In this document: piece after piece, positions 1 through 5,316 of the stretch
Layout: each line of letters starts with the position of its first letter
How positions within the stretch are numbered: the first letter of the stretch is position 1
Assembly (NCBI GenBank): GCA_001781025.1
Contig: MFJZ01000004.1
Span: forward strand, 1 to 6,773
Reading direction: 5' to 3'
DNA: 6,773 nucleotides
Source of the DNA: Candidatus Gottesmanbacteria bacterium RIFCSPLOWO2_01_FULL_49_10
Lineage (GTDB): Bacteria > Patescibacteriota > Microgenomatia > UBA10105 > UBA927
Program-made: the position numbers and the translations under genes
Notes under the pieces: model-generated
What the model saw: the letters and a program-made list of their open reading frames with translations, nothing else
The model's database searches: none
What the model was told of the DNA's origin: nothing

Positions 1-1
1 A

Positions 2-2095
2 ATTCTCGGATCATTGCACCACCCGAAAGGCACATACTCAAACGACCAGGCTGAGCAATCCCGAATATACGACATTATTGATGGCGTCGCTGTGGAAAAT
101 GGATACACAAGAGATGTAGATGGAAATTACTGGCTGGAAATAACGAAAGAAGAATCTCGGAAGGATGCTGCTCCCTTTGTAAGTAACTTCACTGGTTGTC
201 TCGTCGACGATTTCCTCATCCACCGTGTGTATGCGGCCACTACTGGAACAAGTGGTACTACCTGTCCGTGGTTTCTCCGCGCGCCGTGGAAGGTGATAGC
301 CGTAAGTGGTGTAGGAGCGACGATGCTGTCAGATTCAACCGGTCGCGTATGGACCCTGATAATGGCTGAACTTGCAAAGTATATGAGTTTTATTGCTTCG
401 AGATATAATCCACCCATTCCTCCGTATAAAAATTTACCGAACGCTCCACCCGTTGGATTCATGTGTCAAAATGGCGCATGTAGTAATGGTTGTGGTCACA
501 ATTTGACCTGCGGAGAGGATGGACAGTGTTGTGAGTATAAAAAGGAAGATATGGCAGCGTGTTCATTGCGAGGACATATTTATGTAAAAGGATACGACGG
601 TCTTTTTAAACCCGAAATATATCCAGGAGGCAATCCTGTAGATAAAATTACGACGATGGTAGACCAGTACGACAAGATTACGTCATACGTACCTGCACAA
701 TTAGAGAATAAATATACCCCCTTGGGAGTTCCTGACATATCTACATGTATTGGAGGTTGTAATGATCAATCGGGATGCACACAATTGGCTACAAGCTGTC
801 CCAAAGTGGGTTTGATTGATATGATCGGAAGGAAAGGGTTTAAATGTCAGGCGGATGGGACATGGAAACTCTTGACGATAGAAGAATCACAAAAGATAGC
901 TCAAGATCTATTTTCATGTTCTTCTGATGGCCGATTGATAGTAGATAAAGAAACGCAGGCAGTGTTTTCGGTTTGCGGTGACAATGATACCTGTATGAAT
1001 TCGAGTCCACCATACTGTCAACCTACGTCATATGTCTATGGGTGCTCAACCAATCAGATTATTGAGGGTGGCATGCGTTGTACATCCAAGGGTTTACAAT
1101 GCAGTCCAAACACGCCGTTTGCATTAACAAAAGAATATTCCTGTCAGAGACAATGCAATGCAAATGGTGATGGATATGATTATCCTGATTGGGAGCATTT
1201 TACATGCGCGCCTGATTCCGAGAAATATATTGATAGAACCTGCTATGGAAACCAAGTTTATGAAGTACGAAGCAATCGAGGAAGCAGTCATGACCCTCGT
1301 TATGACGCGAAAATAGTAGAAGAATGTCCGGTAGGTTGTTCCAGTGGGATTTGCCAGGCTACACCCTATACTTTTTGCTCGGAGGGCCAAATAGCGATGG
1401 GGGTTGGTTCAGATTGTGCGATGATCTGCCGAAATGGGCGATTTGCATCTGCACCATGGTGTAATAAAGTAGACGTTGTGGGTTACAATAATCAATCTAC
1501 GTATCATGCGTACGCTGAGATGTCATCGTTGCCGTCTCACTTTTTTGATGAAATAGACAGAACGCCGCTCATAATGTCTTGGTCAACCGAAGTCGGTGGT
1601 CCGGGGGGCGCGGGGATTCATTTTGGCCGTGAACAAACGGGTTTGCCCTATGATTTTATCAAGGTATCGCCATATAGTGGTGATACGGGGACTATTATTC
1701 ATGAACTAATTCATGCATGGGCGATTCATCAGGGGAGGAAAAATCTATCGAAGGAGCAATATGACAAGCAGTATAATTATTACCTTTCGGTTGGATATTC
1801 AGAGGATAGTGCGAGACAGCTTCCGTATCATATGTCCAATGATTATATTAAGACGGTAGGAGGCAGTATTGAATCCTATGGACAATTTCACTATAAACCG
1901 GAATATAACCCGTGTAAAAAAGGGAGCACCGAACTCTGTTGGATGCCACCGTATGAGGACATAGCATATAAAGGTTCTGAATATGTGACGAACGCATGTG
2001 AACTAAAAAACAACGCACCAGAAAAATACGCATTTTTCCGTGATCATATGTTTGGCGGCAGAGAATATCTTCCACCCGAGGGGTGTGGAAATTGA
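2..2095 (+). CDS. Cysteine-rich, probably secreted protein with C-terminal HExxH metalloprotease-like domain (5' partial)
   Basis: The frame is open to the left edge, so the N-terminus is missing. The first start-like codon (TTG at 14) has no Shine-Dalgarno sequence and no signal peptide after it, so I do not take it as the start. Residues here are counted from that TTG. An N-terminal part (about 1-145) is followed by a cysteine-rich region (about 151-483) that opens with a six-Cys knot-like cluster (C151, C156, C160, C166, C172, C173). Looser Cys units follow, such as EECPVGCSSGIC near 437-447. The C-terminal domain (about 487-693) contains HELIHAW at 563-569, matching the HExxH zinc-binding motif. 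A candidate third ligand is Glu648 in PPYEDIAYKG, as in gluzincin-type enzymes. The many cysteines suggest disulfides, hence export. Hydrolysis of peptide bonds outside the cell is inferred; the substrate is unknown and the family unassigned. The coding sequence is visibly more A/T-rich (ATA, AGA, TAT codons) than the genes downstream. The gene ends in TGA. Confidence 0.85.
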   Translation: MLGSLHHPKGTYSNDQAEQSRIYDIIDGVAVENGYTRDVDGNYWLEITKEESRKDAAPFVSNFTGCLVDDFLIHRVYAATTGTSGTTCPWFLRAPWKVIAVSGVGATMLSDSTGRVWTLIMAELAKYMSFIASRYNPPIPPYKNLPNAPPVGFMCQNGACSNGCGHNLTCGEDGQCCEYKKEDMAACSLRGHIYVKGYDGLFKPEIYPGGNPVDKITTMVDQYDKITSYVPAQLENKYTPLGVPDISTCIGGCNDQSGCTQLATSCPKVGLIDMIGRKGFKCQADGTWKLLTIEESQKIAQDLFSCSSDGRLIVDKETQAVFSVCGDNDTCMNSSPPYCQPTSYVYGCSTNQIIEGGMRCTSKGLQCSPNTPFALTKEYSCQRQCNANGDGYDYPDWEHFTCAPDSEKYIDRTCYGNQVYEVRSNRGSSHDPRYDAKIVEECPVGCSSGICQATPYTFCSEGQIAMGVGSDCAMICRNGRFASAPWCNKVDVVGYNNQSTYHAYAEMSSLPSHFFDEIDRTPLIMSWSTEVGGPGGAGIHFGREQTGLPYDFIKVSPYSGDTGTIIHELIHAWAIHQGRKNLSKEQYDKQYNYYLSVGYSEDSARQLPYHMSNDYIKTVGGSIESYGQFHYKPEYNPCKKGSTELCWMPPYEDIAYKGSEYVTNACELKNNAPEKYAFFRDHMFGGREYLPPEGCGN

Positions 2096-2129
2096 AAAAA
2101 GAGACAACATGTTTGTTGCCTCCCTTCTT
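2095..2129 (+). terminator. Weak candidate terminator after the metalloprotease-like gene
   Basis: Directly after the stop codon an A-run (2095-2100) leads into a hairpin: GAGACAACA (2101-2109), loop TGTT, TGTTGCCTC (2114-2122), with one A-C mismatch. The downstream tract CCTTCTTC is pyrimidine-rich but has few consecutive T residues, so termination would be inefficient. The position is right for the 3' end of the preceding gene. Confidence 0.4.
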
Positions 2130-2162
2130 CAGAAAATACGCGAGTACGTGGCAGAATAGTCC

Positions 2163-2191
2163 TTGACGGAATAATCTTATAGTGGTATACT
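2163..2191 (+). promoter_or_regulatory. Strong sigma-70-type promoter with extended -10
   Basis: The -35 box TTGACG (2163-2168) is separated by exactly 17 bp from the -10 box TATACT (2186-2191). A TGG directly upstream of the -10 adds the extended -10 TGn element. The predicted transcription start is A2198 or a neighbour. This is the best promoter in the window. No coding region starts soon downstream; instead an intrinsic terminator lies about 115 bp away. Confidence 0.75.
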
Positions 2192-2232
2192 CCCATTACA
2201 ATTAAATAGGTAAGTCTTCTCACAACGCCTTG

Positions 2233-2251
2233 TCCTTCGGTAAGCTCAGGA
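2233..2251 (+). repeat. Possible dispersed REP-like element inside the candidate RNA
   Basis: The sequence TCCTTCGGTAAGCTCAGGA has short complementary ends (TCCT/AGGA). It closely resembles a motif of the form CCTTCGACAAGCTCAGG that I recall recurring in intergenic regions of many bacterial genomes. Only one copy is in this window, so its repeat status rests on memory and not on evidence here. Confidence 0.35.
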
Positions 2252-2281
2252 TGAATCCCTGACAATGCCCAGGGAAATTAC

Positions 2282-2313
2282 AACCGGCCAAGAAGAAAAT
2301 GGCCGGTTTTTTT
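2282..2313 (+). terminator. Strong intrinsic terminator
   Basis: A perfect 9-bp stem, AACCGGCCA (2282-2290) with TGGCCGGTT (2300-2308), encloses a 9-nt A-rich loop. It runs straight into a seven-T tract (2307-2313). It ends the transcript predicted from the promoter at 2163-2191. GGCCGG recurs at 2423-2428, just before the next gene, and could in principle compete for the left arm; that is speculative. Confidence 0.85.
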
Positions 2314-2350
2314 GTGGAGTCGTACGAGCCACAATCCGCCAAATGTCGCC

Positions 2351-2387
2351 CCTTGAGCCGCGCTACAAATGTAGCGAAGGCGAGAGG
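2351..2387 (+). repeat. Imperfect palindrome (REP-like hairpin)
   Basis: The core CGCTACA (2361-2367), AA, TGTAGCG (2370-2376) is a perfect 7-bp inverted repeat. Flanking CCTTGAGCC and GGCGAGAGG extend it imperfectly to about 37 bp. No T-tract follows, so it is unlikely to terminate transcription. It sits in the gene-free space between the terminator at 2313 and the start at 2443. In the rest of that space (2314-2442) I see no clear promoter. Confidence 0.5.
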
Positions 2388-2442
2388 GAAGACATGGAGG
2401 ATGATGGCATTCCTTCACGAAATCGGCCGGAAAGGAATATTT

Positions 2443-3042
2443 ATGGCCGAAATACCATTGGGAGTCCGGTGTCCGGGGTGCAATGCAGATTCGTGGGAGC
2501 CACAAGCGGAAGGTGTCATCCGCTGTGCTTACTCCGGCAACACCATCCGTGACCCGCGTCCTGTCGTTTTGAAGGATGCAACGATTACATCGCCGTCTAT
2601 TGCTGCGGACACTAAATCGATTGCAAGCGGTGACTCTCCCCCTGTGGGTGCAGGATGTTTGGCAATCCTCCTTGCTGTTGGTGGATTTGGCGGACTCATC
2701 TATCTTGACCGACTTGATCGAGCGACCTCGCCGTACGTCGCCGATGATGGCGCCTACTCCGTGCCTTCCTTTTTATGTACAGACGAGAACGCACCGGTAG
2801 ACCTTTGGTTTGCGACTGCTGAAGGTGAGGATGATTGGACATTTCGAGGACAGGCGACCTACAACCCGATCTCTGGTGAGCAAACGATATGGATGCCTTA
2901 TGGAGATCCGTCGCTTCTGTCTCCGGCGGGGAATGAAGGGTCTACGGGGTTGGTGTTTCAGTGCGAAGACGGCTCCAATAGTAGTTGGTATGAAGGGGTC
3001 CCATGGCCGGCAGTCGGCCAAGAGATAGAAGTACGGAAATAA
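2443..3042 (+). CDS. Small zinc-ribbon, single-membrane-helix protein
   Basis: The start is the ATG at 2443, giving 199 residues, preceded by AAAGGA about 6 bp upstream. The frame runs open further upstream, but earlier starts fall in the terminator loop or lack ribosome-binding signals. Residues 9-13 (RCPGC) and 27-33 (RCAYSGN) look like the two knuckles of a zinc ribbon, except that the expected last Cys is Ser31, codon TCC, one base from TGC. A glycine-rich hydrophobic segment (about 69-88) is the likely membrane helix. The remaining about 110 residues form a Trp-rich domain with Cys112 and Cys174 as a possible disulfide pair, so the tail is probably outside the cell and the ribbon in the cytoplasm. 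The function is unknown; known ribbon-plus-helix proteins often sense or scaffold, but nothing here shows that. A 63-bp gap separates it from the next gene on the same strand. Confidence 0.75.
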   Translation: MAEIPLGVRCPGCNADSWEPQAEGVIRCAYSGNTIRDPRPVVLKDATITSPSIAADTKSIASGDSPPVGAGCLAILLAVGGFGGLIYLDRLDRATSPYVADDGAYSVPSFLCTDENAPVDLWFATAEGEDDWTFRGQATYNPISGEQTIWMPYGDPSLLSPAGNEGSTGLVFQCEDGSNSSWYEGVPWPAVGQEIEVRK

Positions 3043-3087
3043 TTATTGAAGCCGACAGACCATCGTCAGATGTAGCCAGAGGTAATA

Positions 3088-3097
3088 AAGGAGGTGA
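3088..3097 (+). promoter_or_regulatory. Unusually long Shine-Dalgarno sequence that decides the start
   Basis: AAAGGAGGTGA (3087-3097) matches the complement of the canonical bacterial 16S rRNA 3' end without a break. It overlaps the first in-frame GTG at 3094, which therefore cannot be the start. It places the GTG at 3106 8 nt downstream, an ideal spacing. Strong translation of the next gene is inferred. Confidence 0.8.
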
Positions 3098-3105
3098 ACC
3101 GAGTT

Positions 3106-3537
3106 GTGAACGTTGAATCAAGTGCGCTTGATCAGGGTGGTGGACCCGGAGTGCTTTTCAATGCCATGGCAGGGCGTGCCGCAGAAGCGCTCGGGGCTGT
3201 CATAATCTACCACTGGGCAAATGAAGTGCCGCCGGTCGCTGCCCAGCTGGCGCTAGGAGCGACGAAAGGCCGGCTTTCCCGATCGCTTGATGCATATGAA
3301 GTCGAACTTGGGGATCCGGCCGTCGCGCGCGTGGCAGTAGAACAGGCTTCACTGGCGCGGGAAGCATTGCGAGTGTTGGCGCGATCAGAGGGTCATCCGG
3401 ATGTGGTTTTGTATCAGAGGAACTATCGCGACATAAAGGGAGCGCTCGGTGAAAAGGCTTTTGCGTTGGCTGTACGCGCGGATATGGGAACGGCTCGGGG
3501 CATTTGGGACATACGATCATTCGCCGGGTTGTGGTAA
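3106..3537 (+). CDS. Unrecognised alanine-rich protein, 143 residues
   Basis: I do not recognise this protein. The GTG at 3106 is chosen as start because of the near-perfect ribosome-binding site ending at 3097. The product is rich in Ala, Gly, Arg and Val. It begins with a glycine-rich stretch (DQGGGPG, about 9-15), then Ala-rich segments that look helical (about 19-33 and 41-55) and charged segments near 66-95. There is no convincing membrane helix, signal peptide or cysteine, so it is probably a soluble cytoplasmic protein. Codon use is G/C-rich and unlike the metalloprotease-like gene. The strong initiation signal and long uninterrupted frame argue for a real gene. A perfect inverted repeat follows its TAA within 10 bp. 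Confidence 0.7.
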   Translation: MNVESSALDQGGGPGVLFNAMAGRAAEALGAVIIYHWANEVPPVAAQLALGATKGRLSRSLDAYEVELGDPAVARVAVEQASLAREALRVLARSEGHPDVVLYQRNYRDIKGALGEKAFALAVRADMGTARGIWDIRSFAGLW

Positions 3538-3546
3538 GGTTCGTCC

Positions 3547-3580
3547 AGCTTTACACATCCGATGTGTAAAGCTAGTCTTT
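3547..3580 (+). terminator. Perfect 13-bp inverted repeat after the unrecognised gene; possible terminator
   Basis: AGCTTTACACATC (3547-3559) and GATGTGTAAAGCT (3561-3573) are exact reverse complements separated by a single base, so as RNA they fold with a loop of about 5 nt. The sequence beyond is AGTCTTTCGTCTCTT, T-rich but broken, so termination is plausible yet not ideal. Such a tight dyad could instead be a protein-binding site upstream of the SIMPL gene at 3625, or a dispersed palindrome. Confidence 0.55.
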
Positions 3581-3624
3581 CGTCTCTTGCATGGTAGCGA
3601 TGCGGGTGGTAGGCTGAAAGAGGT

Positions 3625-4365
3625 ATGAAGTCATTTTTGTTCTCCTTCCTCGGATTTTTCTTGGCTGGTCTCGTGTTAGCTGGACTTTCTTTTGTGTTCC
3701 CTTGGTCGATGGTCGATTGGGGATCTTTTGCTCTCAAGCCCGCCCGGACCGTAACGGTGGTGGGGGAAGCCAGGAGCCAGAAGAAAAGCGAGATAGCCAG
3801 CTTTAGCGCCGGCGTCAATGCGATTGGCGATGACAAAGAGAAGGCGATTGCCGAGGTTAATGGGAAAGTGGCCGCGATCATCGCCTCGGTTAAGGAGTTT
3901 GGTATAAAGGCAGAAGATATTAAGACCCAAAACCTCAATATTTACCAAAATCAGGAGACCTACTACGAAGAAGGCCGTCAGAAACAGCGCCCGGGTCAGT
4001 GGAGCGTGAGCAACTCGATAGAGATGAAGCTTCATGACGTCGACCGCGCATCGTCTCTCGCTGAGCTTCTTGGCAAAAGCGGCGCCAACAATGTCTATGG
4101 CCCCAACTTTTCCCTTGATGAAGATCCTACGGAGGCAGATAGCTTATTTTCCGAAGCTCTGGAGAATGCCAAAGAGAAAGCAGGCAACGTTGCTAAAGCC
4201 TCGGGCAAGAAACTAGGAAATGTTCTCTCGATCACCGAAGGTGTTTCCTCAAATGGCCCTATCCCATCATTTAGAATGGAAGGCGCCGGCGGTGGGGGAG
4301 CCGGGTTGGAGCCCGGTTCCGGTACCGTTTCCAAATCCGTGACCGTGGTTTTTGAACTTCGATAA
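3625..4365 (+). CDS. SIMPL-domain (DUF541) protein, membrane-anchored
   Basis: The 246-residue product begins with a hydrophobic segment (about 4-26) that acts as a signal anchor or uncleaved signal peptide. The SIMPL/DUF541 domain spans about 42-246. It opens with TVTVVGEARSQKKSEIA, has the typical helix with paired Lys/Glu (about 70-92), then the GIKAEDIKTQNLNIYQ stretch (94-108) that is a hallmark of the family. The helix ENAKEKAGNVAKASGKKLGNV (180-200) and the closing beta strand KSVTVVFELR (237-246) complete it. The family includes Brucella BP26/Omp28 and E. coli YggE; members sit in the envelope and form oligomers, and their role is poorly defined, with links to stress. The ATG follows GAAAGAGG with only 1 nt between, an unusually short spacing. 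A Gly-rich loop (220-233) lies before the last strand. The gene stands alone between a dyad and a weak terminator and converges with the PaaX-like gene. Confidence 0.92.
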   Translation: MKSFLFSFLGFFLAGLVLAGLSFVFPWSMVDWGSFALKPARTVTVVGEARSQKKSEIASFSAGVNAIGDDKEKAIAEVNGKVAAIIASVKEFGIKAEDIKTQNLNIYQNQETYYEEGRQKQRPGQWSVSNSIEMKLHDVDRASSLAELLGKSGANNVYGPNFSLDEDPTEADSLFSEALENAKEKAGNVAKASGKKLGNVLSITEGVSSNGPIPSFRMEGAGGGGAGLEPGSGTVSKSVTVVFELR

Positions 4366-4385
4366 GAAACCCCGCGCGTAAATTT

Positions 4386-4406
4386 CGAAGGTAGCCCTCG
4401 TTTTTT
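4386..4406 (+). terminator. Candidate terminator after the SIMPL gene
   Basis: CGAAGG (4386-4391), loop TAG, CCCTCG (4395-4400) forms a short stem with one A-C mismatch, directly followed by six T residues (4401-4406). It lies 20 bp past the SIMPL stop. The stem is short, so efficiency is uncertain. Confidence 0.5.
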
Positions 4407-4430
4407 ACGGCTTCATTAATCTATTTCGTT

Positions 4431-4452
4431 GGTAAGACTCGTTACTTTTTTT
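4431..4452 (+). terminator. Second weak stem plus T-tract in the convergent gap
   Basis: GTAA (4432-4435) can pair with TTAC (4442-4445), extended by a G-T pair, and a seven-T run (4446-4452) follows. The stem is too short to be convincing alone; it may back up the terminator at 4386-4406. No matching signal for the converging - strand genes is seen. Confidence 0.25.
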
Positions 4453-4458
4453 GTCTTC

Positions 4459-4487
4459 TTTCCAAGACACGTGTCCGTTCAAGAAGC
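4459..4487 (-). repeat. Direct repeat, distal copy, with GACACGTGTC palindrome
   Basis: The core 22 bp (4466-4487) matches 5300-5321 at 20 positions in the same orientation; with the outer TTTC the match is 24 of 29. It holds the perfect palindrome GACACGTGTC (4466-4475) and overlaps the last codons and the TGA of the PaaX-like gene. The -35-like part (TTGAAC) is kept but no good -10 follows, and no - strand gene lies downstream. Confidence 0.8.
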
Positions 4488-5279
4488 GATATTCTTTAGA
4501 AGAGATTGATAGAAGCGATGTGCTTTTTCACCAAGAAAGTCCTTTGGTAAAAGCGCGAAAGGCAGCTGCGGATCGTCTTTGAGGATTGCAAAGTAGACAG
4601 TACTCATGCCAAGGAGCGATTTTGGCTTTCTCTGCGACTCGTATCTTTTCAAAAATTCGTCGTATCGCTCGTTGAGCGCGTCCAGTCGGTATACGCGCCG
4701 GATGAGGTCTTCAAGTTTTTCCTTTCCGATGGCGCCATCGGTTCCCAGTTTTGACACCAGAATGGATCCGCCGATTCCTTGTTTATTGACGAATTCATCC
4801 ACAATGTCCCGAGGATTGTATGGAGTGAGCCATAAACTTTCCTGTAAGATGATCGCTCCAATGCGCCGCAGATATTCGCGCAGGAGATCGCGTTTTCGTT
4901 TAGGCTTGGCTGGTATGTCGTAGGAGATGAGATAGAGGTGCCCATCCCACGGCCGATCCTCATGATATGTGGGGATGATGGCCCCAATGCGCGCAATGCC
5001 GAGCTTGGTGATGGCGATGTCCAGCGAATTTCGTGTGGGACTTTTCGTGATGAGGCCGGCTGTTACGAGTTTGCTGACGGCGTTTTTGATGGTGCGGTAG
5101 TTTAAGTCATTCTCTACTAGCTTGAGTACATCCTCGACGCGGCGCGATACATCGTGATGAGTATGGGTACCGGCCAATGAGAACGGAAGGATGGTGAGAA
5201 AAAGGATGAGGTCAGTGGCTGTGGCGACCAGTCCTTCTGTGGCCTGGAGGAGCTTTTGGGCAACGTGCTTCCGGCGCAT
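4479..5279 (-). CDS. PaaX-family transcriptional regulator (Cas2-like core)
   Basis: The 266-residue protein has three parts typical of the PaaX family. The N-terminus (about 20-100) looks like a winged helix-turn-helix: NDLNYRTIKNAVSKLVTAGLI reads as a recognition helix and turn. The centre (about 111-185) opens with WDGHLYLISYDIPAKPKRKRDLL and has the LQESLWLTPYNP stretch of the ferredoxin-like, Cas2-like PaaX middle domain. The C-terminus carries DPQLPFALLPKDFLGEKAH (236-254), the PaaX_C signature. PaaX of E. coli represses phenylacetate degradation and binds phenylacetyl-CoA; no such pathway is visible here, so the target and ligand are unknown. In CPR genomes such proteins are often labelled Cas2, but there is no CRISPR array or Cas1 nearby. 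The ATG at 5279 has no Shine-Dalgarno sequence, consistent with a leaderless transcript from the promoter just upstream. It lies 10 bp after the YfhO-like gene on the same strand and ends in TGA. Confidence 0.88.
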   Translation of the reverse strand: MRRKHVAQKLLQATEGLVATATDLILFLTILPFSLAGTHTHHDVSRRVEDVLKLVENDLNYRTIKNAVSKLVTAGLITKSPTRNSLDIAITKLGIARIGAIIPTYHEDRPWDGHLYLISYDIPAKPKRKRDLLREYLRRIGAIILQESLWLTPYNPRDIVDEFVNKQGIGGSILVSKLGTDGAIGKEKLEDLIRRVYRLDALNERYDEFLKRYESQRKPKSLLGMSTVYFAILKDDPQLPFALLPKDFLGEKAHRFYQSLLKNIAS

Positions 5280-5286
5280 TGAATAT

Positions 5287-5316
5287 ATCTTATTTCTCGG
5301 ACACGTGTCTGGTCAA
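5287..5316 (-). promoter_or_regulatory. Probable promoter of the PaaX-like gene with an operator-like palindrome in its spacer
   Basis: On the - strand, -35 TTGACC (5316-5311) and -10 TAAGAT (5292-5287) are 18 bp apart. The perfect palindrome GACACGTGTC (5300-5309) lies entirely in the spacer, a classic place for a repressor to block RNA polymerase. The start of transcription would fall at or within a base or two of the ATG at 5279, giving a leaderless mRNA, which fits the missing Shine-Dalgarno sequence. The promoter overlaps the last codons of the YfhO-like gene. Autorepression by the PaaX-like protein is inferred. Confidence 0.5.

Larger units (their letters stand above)
2198..2313 (+). 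ncRNA. Candidate ~115-nt structured small RNA or attenuated leader
   Basis: The stretch lies between a near-consensus promoter and a strong intrinsic terminator and contains no credible ORF; the longest plain reading inside it is ATG AAT CCC TGA at 2251-2262. The predicted RNA can form a hairpin TCCCTG (2256-2261) with CAGGGA (2270-2275), then the terminator stem. An upstream segment, TCAGG (2246-2250), can pair with CCTGA (2258-2262) and would compete with that hairpin. I compared it by eye with signal recognition particle RNA and saw none of its conserved loop. The length is too short for 6S RNA or tmRNA, and no tRNA cloverleaf is evident. It could be a trans-acting small RNA, or a leader whose terminator controls the zinc-ribbon gene starting at 2443. 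The RNA's existence is inferred from signals only. Confidence 0.5.

Noticed and set aside
1..6. AATTC at the first bases as a cloning (EcoRI) scar
   Set aside because: A single partial site at a window edge is expected by chance, and the reading frame runs through it without disruption.
2198..2313. Bacterial signal recognition particle RNA, 6S RNA, tmRNA or tRNA
   Set aside because: The conserved loops, sizes and tRNA features expected of these RNAs are not visible in the interval.
2299..2442. Longer N-terminal form of the zinc-ribbon protein starting at 2299
   Set aside because: That start lies in the loop of the strong terminator at 2282-2313 and has no ribosome-binding site; the extra residues would read through a palindrome. 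The ATG at 2443 has AAAGGA upstream.
2265..2552. Small ORF beginning at ATG 2265
   Set aside because: It runs through the terminator and the zinc-ribbon gene in another frame, with no ribosome-binding site and no recognisable product.
3094..3105. GTG at 3094 as start of the unrecognised gene
   Set aside because: It is inside the Shine-Dalgarno sequence itself; GTG at 3106 has ideal spacing.
3587..3615. Promoter TTGCAT-17-TAGGCT ahead of the SIMPL gene
   Set aside because: Only half the positions of each box match the consensus; the spacing alone is not enough.
4479..5279. Reading the PaaX-like gene as a CRISPR Cas2 nuclease
   Set aside because: The protein is nearly three times Cas2 length, has an N-terminal winged-helix-like part and a PaaX_C signature, and no CRISPR array or other cas gene is present.
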